A stretch of DNA of 44,197 bases. Source: Clostridiales bacterium (GTDB taxonomy: Bacteria > Bacillota_A > Clostridia > Saccharofermentanales > Saccharofermentanaceae). Numbering within the stretch: position 1 is the first letter of the stretch; each line of letters starts with the position of its first letter. Positions 22,508 through 31,475 of the stretch are shown in pieces. Position numbers and translations under genes: made by a program. Location: NCBI GenBank assembly GCA_017649745.1, contig JAGCGE010000227.1, positions 1 through 44,197 on the forward strand, given 5' to 3'. A model generated the notes under the pieces. That model was not told the DNA's origin and did not search any database. It saw only the letters and a list, made by a program, of their open reading frames with translations.

Positions 22508-24223
22508 TTATGAGTAGTAGTATCTGAATCTTACGATATCATAGTTTGTTGTTGCTGGCTTCAATGAATCATCAATAACTGAATCGTATGGACCTGGGCA
22601 ATATGGCCAATCAGAACCATTGGAGTTAAGAGTCTTGAAGTTTGTGCAAGTGATTCTACCAAAGTATCCATCAGACTTACCTGCAAGTGTAACCTTGGAA
22701 GCATCACCGAAGAGACCTACGTAAGCCTCGAGAACAGCACTCTCATTACCAACAAACATCTCTGTTCCGTTGTAACCGTATACATAGCAGTGTGGCTTAA
22801 CACGCTTTGATCCGTTGTATGTGCAAGACTCGATTCCCTTATCGGAAGATGTTGTCTCATACATGAGCTTTGCGTTTGGACAAAGGATAAATCTACCCCA
22901 GTTACCATCTTCGTCTGTACCGTTAGTGAACTTAAACTTAGCACCTGTAGCGATATTAAGCTGATTCTTAACTACGAAGATATATGGTCCCTTTGAAAGG
23001 TCACAGTTATATGTGCCATTAGCTGTAGCTGTACCGATCTCATAAACACCTGGGAGAAGATCTCCGCCGCTGCTAGGAAGAGGCATACCTGTCTGTGTTC
23101 CAGCGATTACTCCTCTAGCCTTATTAGCATTTGTTGTATCAACGTTAGCCAAGAAGTAGTTAGAAGCTGTAGCCAATGTAGGGAAAGCATTCTCAGGCTT
23201 AATAGCATCCTCTGCCTTCTTCCAGATAACAGAACTGATTCTGTTACTGATATCCTGACCACGTGTATCACTTGTCTTCAAGCCCCATGTATCAGCCATT
23301 GCTGTAGCATAACCGCCATCTGGGACATTCAATGAGTTGCTGCCGCCATCATAGTAGAAATCAGATGTTCTGAAGTAAAGGTTAACGTTGTAGTTAACGA
23401 AAGCAACGTTCTTCATGCTCCAGTCAACTGTTCCTAAACTGCCGCCGCCTGTTGAAGCTGCATCAGCAGAAGTGTTAATGAAGTAGCAATAATCACCCTT
23501 GATGTTACCGCTCATTCCTGTGAGCTTTCCTGAAGGACCTGCAAAGAGCAAGAATCCGCTAAAGTCACCGCCGTTACCAAACTTTGTATTACCTGTACAG
23601 ATAACGTCTGAGTAGAAGTTGTTACCAGCTGTCTCTGTAAGGAAAGCATCCTGGTGAAGGAATACTGTGTTGTTAGCACCAGCAGGAGCATCTTTACCTA
23701 CATGGAGTCCACCAAATGCAGCGTCGTCACCAACCTCGATCATGTTAGTAAAGAGAGTAGCCTTATCCGGCGGATCCTTTTCCTTGAAATAAACTCTTAC
23801 ATTCTCTTTAGCAAGAGTACCGTCTGCCTTTGAACCGATTGTAGTTGAGAAATCTGCATAGATATAAGTTGAATCCTTAGAGAACTTAACCTTTGTAGAT
23901 GTTTCGCCACTTGACTTCAAACCAGGAACAGAACCAGCTGAGATAGTAGCTGTAGCATTACCTGCTGCCCATGATTTGAGCTCGGCGTCCGAAATATCCT
24001 GCATCTCAAGTGCGCTACAGAATGTCTCGGCAACAGCTGTAACAGTAAGTCTTGCCTGACCTGTCTGTACGTTGTCATAGTATCTAGCTCTTGTGGAATT
24101 GGTTATGATGACAGCTGATGTGATAAAGATCAATGCCATACCAACAATAACCAAAACAAGAGTAAGCATCGAACCACGTTTGTCAGTTCTGAACTTCTTC
24201 TTGGATGATCTGTTCTTAAACAT
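22508..24223 (-). CDS. Large PilX/GspK-like prepilin, candidate pilus tip protein
   Basis: This protein has 571 residues. The leader MFKNRSSKKKFRTDKRG ends with a Gly17|Ser18 prepilin site, followed by a hydrophobic helix (18-41, SMLTLVLVIVGMALIFITSA). The +5 position is Leu rather than Glu, as in GspK and PilX subunits that cap the fibre. The remainder is a long extracytoplasmic β-rich domain with Gly/Asn/Thr-rich repeats and several cysteines (e.g. ILCPNAK, ESCTYNG, YCPGPYD). The ATG at 24223 follows AAAGGGAG; a longer frame upstream is not prepilin-like. It has its own TATAAT box. It may be a surface adhesin displayed by the pili encoded at 8722-18216. Confidence 0.7.
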   Translation of the reverse strand: MFKNRSSKKKFRTDKRGSMLTLVLVIVGMALIFITSAVIITNSTRARYYDNVQTGQARLTVTAVAETFCSALEMQDISDAELKSWAAGNATATISAGSVPGLKSSGETSTKVKFSKDSTYIYADFSTTIGSKADGTLAKENVRVYFKEKDPPDKATLFTNMIEVGDDAAFGGLHVGKDAPAGANNTVFLHQDAFLTETAGNNFYSDVICTGNTKFGNGGDFSGFLLFAGPSGKLTGMSGNIKGDYCYFINTSADAASTGGGSLGTVDWSMKNVAFVNYNVNLYFRTSDFYYDGGSNSLNVPDGGYATAMADTWGLKTSDTRGQDISNRISSVIWKKAEDAIKPENAFPTLATASNYFLANVDTTNANKARGVIAGTQTGMPLPSSGGDLLPGVYEIGTATANGTYNCDLSKGPYIFVVKNQLNIATGAKFKFTNGTDEDGNWGRFILCPNAKLMYETTSSDKGIESCTYNGSKRVKPHCYVYGYNGTEMFVGNESAVLEAYVGLFGDASKVTLAGKSDGYFGRITCTNFKTLNSNGSDWPYCPGPYDSVIDDSLKPATTNYDIVRFRYYYS

Positions 24224-24302
24224 AATCAATAACTCCCTTTCTGCCCCTCCCGGAGCATAACAGAATACATACTTCTGAAAATCTTCTAAAACTACTAGAT
24301 GC

Positions 24303-24308
24303 ATTATA
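24303..24308 (-). promoter_or_regulatory. -10 box of the large prepilin gene
   Basis: A perfect TATAAT stands on the minus strand 80 bases before the ATG at 24223. The -35 is weak. The upstream DNA (24336-24410) is AT-rich and contains TGTTAAGATGTTAA, reminiscent of the TGTTAA half-sites near the pilin genes. Confidence 0.45.
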
Positions 24309-24403
24309 CAAGCATCAACTAAGTTTGAGAAGGTGTAAATGTTAAGATGTTAATGAATGTTCACACTTTAGACATAAATTATGAAGAAATTATGTCATTT
24401 TGT

Positions 24404-25417
24404 TCACATTTCATCTTTTACTTCTTCATTTTCTTCATTTTTAACCTTAGGCTGACCCTGCACACCATACTTCTTAAACTCCTGTGCCTTATCAGCTATA
24501 AGGTAGTAATCAGACTGTGTCGCAAATCTCATTACCATCGCCGCAAAGTACTTATTTGACTTGGTTTTCTTGACTCTGGTCCTGCAGAAGAAGTCACCGT
24601 GTTCCCTGCAGTTATACATGGCATAAACGGACTTCCTGATCCTAAACGGCTTCATCTCCGAATTTAGAGAAATGTTACAAAGAGGACATTTCTGAGGGAA
24701 GTCAAATGCGACATTGTAAGCGGCGTCAAGGCTCTCACATTCACCACTTACGAACGTAAAGTCTTTGCTAATATCAGGATTTCTTAAGGAACTGGAGACA
24801 ACAGCCAAAAGTTCCGGAGTCTTGATATGCTCGAACATCTCCTTGAATACCAATCCCGTATAGTGGCTGTCAGCCCATGCGCTGTGGAATGTGTCATCCT
24901 TAGGGATGTTGTAGTAATCTACTGCGAACTCTACACTCCTTTGCTGACCTCTCTCACCTGCAAATCTAGAAAAGACTGGCTGGAGATCGAGGAACGGAGT
25001 ATCGAGCTGATCATTCATTCCAAGGAACTTAAGGTTCTGCTTAAGGATGTCCGGATCAGAGTTACCCCAGCATACAAGGATGTAATCATCTCCGCAGAAG
25101 TTTTGGAAATCAGGATATACTTCTTCAAAAGGAAGTCCCTGCTTTATCTCTCTGTTAGTCTTGTGAGTAAGCTTACGGACATGGAAATGAAGGACTCTGT
25201 AGATCTTAGGTCTAACCTGAACAGAGAACTTACCTTCATATATAAGAGTTCCTGCAGAATATACATACTTCTCTGCACCGATATCTATGATCTCGCCTCT
25301 CAATGATGCGACATCAATACCGTAGTCCTTACCCGGATACGGCTGATTCCATTCCAGATCCAGGACTATGAACCTTGTTCCGTCGGTTATGTTAAAACCG
25401 GATGTGTTAACGCTCAT
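24404..25417 (-). CDS. DEDDh 3'-5' exonuclease domain protein (KapD/RNase T-like)
   Basis: This 337-residue protein has an exonuclease domain with all five acidic/His positions: Asp20 and Glu22 (VLDLEWNQ), Asp121 (GNSDPDIL), His178 and Asp183 (FHSAWADSH). This places it near the KapD/ERI-1 type of RNase T-fold exonucleases. After about residue 215 a C-terminal extension carries CPLC and YNCREHGDFFC, a possible zinc-binding module, and ends in a Lys/Glu tail. It overlaps the YfhO-like gene by 11 bases. The substrate (RNA or DNA) cannot be told from sequence. Confidence 0.8.
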   Translation of the reverse strand: MSVNTSGFNITDGTRFIVLDLEWNQPYPGKDYGIDVASLRGEIIDIGAEKYVYSAGTLIYEGKFSVQVRPKIYRVLHFHVRKLTHKTNREIKQGLPFEEVYPDFQNFCGDDYILVCWGNSDPDILKQNLKFLGMNDQLDTPFLDLQPVFSRFAGERGQQRSVEFAVDYYNIPKDDTFHSAWADSHYTGLVFKEMFEHIKTPELLAVVSSSLRNPDISKDFTFVSGECESLDAAYNVAFDFPQKCPLCNISLNSEMKPFRIRKSVYAMYNCREHGDFFCRTRVKKTKSNKYFAAMVMRFATQSDYYLIADKAQEFKKYGVQGQPKVKNEENEEVKDEM

Positions 25418-27638
25418 TTGATTTCTTTCTCCGTCTGCTCGTATATATCATTACTACTATACTACATAATAATAAGACCAATGCTACAACAAAGCAAATA
25501 ATCAGATAACTTCCCGAAGAGATGATCTCGACTTCGTTGGTTCCTTCCGATTCAATATCGAAAGCTGCCTTACCGCCTATGTTGTAGATGCTTACTGACT
25601 CACCGTTTACCTTGACTCTTATATTGTCGCCGATCTTTCGACCCGTAATTATAGTTGCAGGTCCTTCAACTTCGAAAGAGTTTTCGATCGGATGTATTAC
25701 TGAGCTAAAGTTATCGAGAGCATACTGATCGACTGCGTAGACATCGTATCTTTCCTGCACTGCCGTAGGCGCTCCAATTATGAGGAACATGATCTTGAAC
25801 TCGTCTGCCGGAGGATCGATCTTAAGAAGACCCGGGCCTCTGAGTGAAAGATCGTATTCTTTCTCTTCTGTCTCGATCCTCATGATGACTGTTCCGCTGT
25901 GGTTAGTATAAGCATAGATATCCTGCTCCCTTTCCCACGGATCGAGCCTTACATTCTTATATGCGGCAACGCTCCTGCCTTCGACCATCATAAGGTCGCC
26001 TATCCTGCCGTCCGGAGAATAAACATCGAATGTCTCCATGATCGGCATGAATGCAGGCTCAGCGTATGCGCCGACAGCGATGTTGTTGATCATCTCGATA
26101 TCGCCGTTATATGCATCATAATAATTGTATAAGATTATATATTCGTCTTTGTCAGTATCGAAAAAGTCCAGTTCGTCGTATGGCATCTCGATACATGAAT
26201 CACCCTGCTTCTTGTCGAAGATCCTGAAGTCATCGTCTCTTGCAAGAGAGAAGGTCGATATAGGAAGGATAAATGAGATGTTGATAAAGATACCAAGAAG
26301 GATGGCAAAGGACGGGATCGCGTCGCCGAGGAACTCTTTTTCGCGGAAGAAAAAGAAGATAGCGATGGCGCAAAGTCCTGTGAAGTACATCGAGAAGATG
26401 CTGGGACTTGTCTCGTTATGAGTGTTGTTGGAGATTATCACGATAATAATGACGGCAAGAGCGATGAGACCAATCTTGCCTGAAGGCATATCAGATATAT
26501 TCCTTAAGGAGATCGCAGCAGCAAAGATAATGAGCGAACTTAAGAGTGCGAACCTGGAGACTGCAATGATCTGGGATCCTACAGTATTGGACTCGAAAAG
26601 GACTGTTGCCCTGTAGGCTGCTTTCGAAGAATAAGTAAGGAATATAAAGAGTGCGAGTGAAAGAAGAGTGATCCTCGAACGAAGCGGGATCTTCGGATTA
26701 AGGAAGAACGCGATGAGGAGCATCAGAACGAAGACTGACATGCTGATGCCAAGACCGTGAGGAAGCGAGTTGTTGATCGCTTTACCGTTAAGGAATCTCA
26801 GGATCATGTCGTAGACCGTCATCTTGAACTCGTAATTCTTAAGGTCTTCCATTGTTATCGCAACTCTCGAAAAAGTTGCCGTATTGACGAGCGTCGGAAG
26901 TGAAAGACCTGCCGAAAGGATTATGAAGATAAGTGATTTCAAAAAGTTAAGAAGGCTTCTCGGGAATGTCTGAGAAACGCATGTCGAGATGAACAGAGCT
27001 GCGCCGATCGTAAACGGCAGGACCGTAAGAAGATTAAGGACTCCCGAAATATAGAATGTAAGCGAGAGGATGAAAGACAGCTTGATGCCTTTGATGATCG
27101 ACTTGTTGTCTCTCAGATATTCGATAAGCGCATCAAATACAAGCGGGATCATTATCGCCGTATCCATCAAAAGAGAGTTCGATGACATCGACAAAAGCGA
27201 TGAGCCGAGACTATAGGCTACCGAAAGGACTGCGGAAAACCAGATACCGATCGGGACTTGTTTTCGAATAAGTCTGTTCATCGTAAGAGAAGCAAGACCA
27301 AATCTCAGGAAGAAGCCGAGATACATGATGAATTCAGTGCAAGACACAGGGAAGATCAGAGCCAGGAGGTAGAAAGGATCCATGTGCTCTGAGAAGACTG
27401 TCCTGATATCTCTGGAGAATGAAAATCCCCATACTGATCTCATGTCATTCTCGACACCATCGAAAAAGGTCTCGTCGAATGGCACGTTTCGCAGTGACAG
27501 TTCTTCAGGGATCTTAGACTCTTTAATGCCGAAATAATAAGCGCAGAACAACATGGCGATCGGGATAAGGATCACCAGGAGTACCTCTAAGAAAGGGATC
27601 AGACTGTAGTCGTTCTTACTCTTGAGTCTTCTCAGCAT
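25407..27638 (-). CDS. YfhO-like polytopic membrane protein (second of a pair)
   Basis: This 743-residue protein has about 12 hydrophobic helices in the first two thirds, an extracytoplasmic domain (about 470-705) and a final helix with a basic tail (YTSRRRKKSNE). The helix content and the β-rich outer domain resemble the YfhO family, which in Bacillus and Listeria helps glycosylate teichoic acids from lipid-linked sugars. It overlaps the preceding, clearer YfhO gene by 23 bases. It is shorter and more divergent than that partner, so the family call is tentative; it may be a paralogue working with it. Confidence 0.65.
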   Translation of the reverse strand: MLRRLKSKNDYSLIPFLEVLLVILIPIAMLFCAYYFGIKESKIPEELSLRNVPFDETFFDGVENDMRSVWGFSFSRDIRTVFSEHMDPFYLLALIFPVSCTEFIMYLGFFLRFGLASLTMNRLIRKQVPIGIWFSAVLSVAYSLGSSLLSMSSNSLLMDTAIMIPLVFDALIEYLRDNKSIIKGIKLSFILSLTFYISGVLNLLTVLPFTIGAALFISTCVSQTFPRSLLNFLKSLIFIILSAGLSLPTLVNTATFSRVAITMEDLKNYEFKMTVYDMILRFLNGKAINNSLPHGLGISMSVFVLMLLIAFFLNPKIPLRSRITLLSLALFIFLTYSSKAAYRATVLFESNTVGSQIIAVSRFALLSSLIIFAAAISLRNISDMPSGKIGLIALAVIIIVIISNNTHNETSPSIFSMYFTGLCAIAIFFFFREKEFLGDAIPSFAILLGIFINISFILPISTFSLARDDDFRIFDKKQGDSCIEMPYDELDFFDTDKDEYIILYNYYDAYNGDIEMINNIAVGAYAEPAFMPIMETFDVYSPDGRIGDLMMVEGRSVAAYKNVRLDPWEREQDIYAYTNHSGTVIMRIETEEKEYDLSLRGPGLLKIDPPADEFKIMFLIIGAPTAVQERYDVYAVDQYALDNFSSVIHPIENSFEVEGPATIITGRKIGDNIRVKVNGESVSIYNIGGKAAFDIESEGTNEVEIISSGSYLIICFVVALVLLLCSIVVMIYTSRRRKKSNER

Positions 27639-30393
27639 CTTGAACCTTCTTAATTTCAGGATTTTCAGGACCTTCAGGACTTTCAGAACCTTCAGAAGAC
27701 TTCTTCGGCTTATAATTATCGGAGAAAGCTATCAGCGCGCGACCACCAACAAAGAGGATGAAGATAAGCACTGAAGCGATAGTTATAAGACGACCCGTAT
27801 CATAGTGGATAGGCGTGTAGTAAAGGGATACTTCATGTGTACCCGGAGCAAGTTCTATACCCATCAATGCATCATTGATAGCGATTATCCTGGTCTCTCT
27901 GCCGTCAACATAAGCCTTGAAACCATCTGAATATACGAGCGAAAGGAACATGAATCCGCCATTTTCGGTAGTGATCGTTCCTGTAATGCTCCTGTCATCA
28001 TATGAAGTAACATTGAGTTCTTCACTTGAGAGCTGATCGATCATCTTGTCATATGTGTCACGGTCAAGCTCATAAGAATAGAGCTTCATGCTTCCGACAG
28101 GACTTGAAGGAAGCGAGATCGTGCACTTGATAGGATTACCGTCATAAACTCCCAAAGGAATGATCTGATAATATCTGTATGTGAGTGAAGCTGTCTTGCT
28201 GATCTCATTACCGTTCTCGTCGTATCTCGTAATGTAGAAAGAACCGCCCTTGTTACTGTCAAGGTAGATATAAACGTCTGATCCGATGGTAGCATCGTCG
28301 ATCATGACAGACAGCTTGGTCGCATTATTGGAATTGATAACTGAATACTGGTAATCGCCCATAGAAGCAGTACTTACGGAAACATTCTCAAGATCGACAC
28401 CTTCAGAAGCGATCCTTCTATAGACATCCTTATGAACACCCATGCTCCTTACAAGGAGATTCGTCTTACGGAACGGATCTCTGTCGTTAGGATCAGGAAC
28501 ATAGTCCACAACTGCATCGGAAACCATATATCCGACAGAAAGCGCATCCTTATTGCCGTAGCACTTGATGTATCCGTCATCATTCTCCAGCTCGAAAAGA
28601 TTAGGAACGCTCTCCGTCTCATCTGAAGCGATAAAGTTACGCACACCGAACAAGGAAGCCGTTACTCTCGTGATACCAAGGCTTCTTACACTGTTAAGTC
28701 TGTTATTGTGGAAACCGAAGTTCTTCATGTAATCGACATAGCTCTGTCTTACAGTCGATGAGAATACGGAAATACCCCTGAGGTCATAGATCGACTGGAT
28801 GTCACAGAAGTTATTCGGATATACCTCAGTCCTCTCGAAAGCCTTATGTCCTTCGGAATACTCGACATCATCACAGTAAGCCTTGACCTTATCGTAGTTG
28901 ATGCCGTATGTGTCGTATGGAGGGAATCCCTCATGTGCCGATACTGAACTAATATTGACGCAGCATGTGACAGTCATCTCCAACGCCATGATCACCGCTA
29001 TGACGATCTCATAGAAAAGCGGAGACTTCTTGCCTGCGACTGTGCACCTTAAGATAACACCCTCGATGATGACAAAGAGCATCGTAAGGAGTATCTGGAT
29101 ATATGTCTCGTTTCCTGCACCGAACTTCTCGAAAAGAATGAGGTACACGCCTGCTCCGATGAAGACGGCACTGACCTGTGAGATCGCATAAGTCCTCAAG
29201 ACTCTTATCGCCTTGAAACCCAGGAAGACCATGAGGAAGCTGAATAAGAATGATTCTCTGTAAGGGATCTGGTTCGGGAAATGGAAACCGTGCCAGATGA
29301 AGTTCAACGTCCTGTTCGTAAAGCTCAAGTACATTACGATAAGGAGTGCTCCGTAAGCTATCTTGTGACGAAGTCTGATACCTGTCTTCTTAGAAGCAGC
29401 GAAAAAGAGAATGACCATGAGGACCGGAATGATACCGGAATAGATGTTAGCCATACCGTCACGGATATTAGGATTAGCTGATACGAGGAATCTTCCGAGG
29501 AAATCGAAGAAATTATTCTCAAGACCGTACTCCTTCGGAAATTCCGTACCGATCGCTGACGACTGCTGAAGTATCTTATAAGTCGGGATAAGAAGTATCG
29601 CCGACATACCGCCTGCTATAAGGCTGCAAAATGAGAATCTGAAGATGTTAACAGCGATGCTCTTAATAGTGAACCTGCCCTCAACAACCGGCTCTTTCTT
29701 CGTCTGGAACAATGAAACATAGTAGACAGGAGCAAAGAGGACCATGAAAAGACAGATGAAATAACCTGTGTAATAGTTACTTATGATCGCTATTGCAAGA
29801 GAGATAGTGTAAAGCGAATATTTACCTTCAGTAAAGAGCTTACGAAGACCAAGGCAGATCAAAGGAACAAGAACGAGTGCGTCGCACCACATGAGGTTCC
29901 AGAAATCAGTCGTGAACCAGCCGCAAAGAGCGTAAGCACATGAAAATGCAGCTGTTATGAAATCTCTTCTTCCCTTATCTTCGCCTGTCAAAAACCAGCT
30001 CATGAAAAGGCTCGCAAGACCTGCTCTGACAGCAGTTACGAACATGGCAAACATAGGCATTGTTTTCGCAGTAAAGAATACGCAGAAGATATTAAGCGGG
30101 CTCGAGCAGTAGTTCGCAAAGATAGCGTAGAACTCGTTACCTAAGCCGCCGTTCCATGAATAAAAGAGGCTTCTGCCTCCGATTATCTTGTTACGAAGTT
30201 CGATCAGAAAAGGCGCATACTGGTGATATGAATCGACCGTGAGCATTACGTTGTCGCCGAACGGATGCACCTTTGTTATCGCGAAAGCAGCAACAGTCGC
30301 GAGGAAAGGAAACAGGAATGTCAGAAGATTCATGAGCCAGTCGAAATTGGCTTTCTTCCTCCTCTTGACTATAGTCTTATATGTATCTTCCAT
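27616..30393 (-). CDS. YfhO family membrane protein (GT-C-like)
   Basis: This 925-residue protein opens with a membrane helix and the family-defining loop around HPFGDNVMLTVDSYHQYAPF, then LRNKIIGGRSLFYSWNGGLGNEF (first part), and NYCSSPLNIF. About a dozen membrane helices follow. A long extracytoplasmic domain (about 480-870) ends before a last helix and a Lys/Glu/Pro-rich tail. YfhO proteins resemble GT-C glycosyltransferases and modify wall polymers such as lipoteichoic acid. It heads a minus-strand operon (YfhO, YfhO-like, exonuclease). A wall-polymer role would sit well with the Dlt-like cassette, but they are 25 kb apart. Confidence 0.85.
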   Translation of the reverse strand: MEDTYKTIVKRRKKANFDWLMNLLTFLFPFLATVAAFAITKVHPFGDNVMLTVDSYHQYAPFLIELRNKIIGGRSLFYSWNGGLGNEFYAIFANYCSSPLNIFCVFFTAKTMPMFAMFVTAVRAGLASLFMSWFLTGEDKGRRDFITAAFSCAYALCGWFTTDFWNLMWCDALVLVPLICLGLRKLFTEGKYSLYTISLAIAIISNYYTGYFICLFMVLFAPVYYVSLFQTKKEPVVEGRFTIKSIAVNIFRFSFCSLIAGGMSAILLIPTYKILQQSSAIGTEFPKEYGLENNFFDFLGRFLVSANPNIRDGMANIYSGIIPVLMVILFFAASKKTGIRLRHKIAYGALLIVMYLSFTNRTLNFIWHGFHFPNQIPYRESFLFSFLMVFLGFKAIRVLRTYAISQVSAVFIGAGVYLILFEKFGAGNETYIQILLTMLFVIIEGVILRCTVAGKKSPLFYEIVIAVIMALEMTVTCCVNISSVSAHEGFPPYDTYGINYDKVKAYCDDVEYSEGHKAFERTEVYPNNFCDIQSIYDLRGISVFSSTVRQSYVDYMKNFGFHNNRLNSVRSLGITRVTASLFGVRNFIASDETESVPNLFELENDDGYIKCYGNKDALSVGYMVSDAVVDYVPDPNDRDPFRKTNLLVRSMGVHKDVYRRIASEGVDLENVSVSTASMGDYQYSVINSNNATKLSVMIDDATIGSDVYIYLDSNKGGSFYITRYDENGNEISKTASLTYRYYQIIPLGVYDGNPIKCTISLPSSPVGSMKLYSYELDRDTYDKMIDQLSSEELNVTSYDDRSITGTITTENGGFMFLSLVYSDGFKAYVDGRETRIIAINDALMGIELAPGTHEVSLYYTPIHYDTGRLITIASVLIFILFVGGRALIAFSDNYKPKKSSEGSESPEGPENPEIKKVQDAEKTQE

Positions 30394-30433
30394 CTGTTAA
30401 GGATCCTTCTTTTATTAATCATCAAACGTGACT

Positions 30434-30442
30434 ATCATATCA
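30434..30442 (-). promoter_or_regulatory. Candidate extended -10 promoter of the YfhO operon
   Basis: The minus strand reads TGATATGAT (TGn-TATGAT), about 40 bases before the ATG at 30393. No clear -35 is seen. Confidence 0.35.
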
Positions 30443-30557
30443 CATTTTGTATTCAAAATGCCTTATTTCTGCGTTTTATATGTAATATATTAAAGAGCAT
30501 ATTATGGTAAAGTATTATCGAATTACTATTTCTAATACTTTTCTAGAAGGTGTGTGC

Positions 30558-31475
30558 ATGGGATTAAGACTTAAGATTATTATGAATCCTTCATCGGGCA
30601 GAGAGCTCGCCAGGGCAAATGTCGAAGATACGATCGCTTATCTTACCAGCCAGAAAGCTCTCGAGAGGGCTGATATCTCTTATACTGCGGGTCCTTTCGA
30701 TGCTACCAGATTCGCAATGAACATAAGACAGGAAGAATATGACATCGTCATGGCTGTCGGCGGCGACGGTACGGTTAACGAAGTTGTTACCGGAATGATG
30801 AGAGGCAATATCGATCTTCCACTCGCTATCTATACATCAGGAACAGTTAATGATTTCGCAACTTTCAATAAGCTTCCGTCGGAACCTGCTGATTTCGCGA
30901 GAATGCTTATGGCACATAAGACATTAAAGGTCGACTGCGGCAAGGTAAACGACAGATATTTTCTGAATGTACTTGCAGGCGGACTTCTAAGCGCAGTTGC
31001 ATACAAAGTCCCTTCTGATCTTAAGACAAATCTCGGTCCTGTAGCTTACTGGATCGAAGGACTTAAGGAGATCAACTCGATAACAAAGAGCATCCCTCTT
31101 AAGATCGTTACACCGAAAGACGAATATGACATCGAAGCAACGATGTTCCTTATATCGAATACAAGAAGCGTCGGCGGATTCAAGCGACTCATGGTCGAAG
31201 CCGATCTTCACGACGGACTCCTGGATGTTCTCGTAATATCCAAGGTCAAATATTCCGATGCGATCCCTCTTCTCAATAAGATCGCGATCGGCGAACATCT
31301 CGAGAGCGACAAGGTGCTCTATTTCCAGACCGACAGACTCGAGATGACAACTACATCCGACAAGACCGTAACTCTCGACATCGATGGTGAAGAAGGTCCT
31401 AACCTTCCGGCGGTCATCGAATGTATCAACAATGCCATCACACTGGTGGTCCCTAACGAGGAGGAATTATTGTAA
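30558..31475 (+). CDS. Diacylglycerol/sphingosine kinase-like lipid kinase (YegS/DgkB family)
   Basis: This 305-residue protein carries the nucleotide loop GGDGTVNEV (68-76) and the opening LKIIMNPSSGRELA. The C-terminal part includes HDGLLDVLVISK and TLDIDGEEGP, typical of the DAGK catalytic family. It most likely phosphorylates diacylglycerol at the membrane, perhaps recycling lipid released by envelope polymer synthesis. The ATG at 30558 is preceded by AGAAGGTG; an earlier in-frame ATG at 30504 gives a non-family N-terminus. The stop shares a base with the next start (TAATG). Confidence 0.88.
   Translation: MGLRLKIIMNPSSGRELARANVEDTIAYLTSQKALERADISYTAGPFDATRFAMNIRQEEYDIVMAVGGDGTVNEVVTGMMRGNIDLPLAIYTSGTVNDFATFNKLPSEPADFARMLMAHKTLKVDCGKVNDRYFLNVLAGGLLSAVAYKVPSDLKTNLGPVAYWIEGLKEINSITKSIPLKIVTPKDEYDIEATMFLISNTRSVGGFKRLMVEADLHDGLLDVLVISKVKYSDAIPLLNKIAIGEHLESDKVLYFQTDRLEMTTTSDKTVTLDIDGEEGPNLPAVIECINNAITLVVPNEEELL

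Noticed and set aside
24367..24395. Hairpin GACATAA ... TTATGTC as terminator of the exonuclease operon
   Set aside because: The stem is short and AT-only, and no T-run follows on the minus strand.
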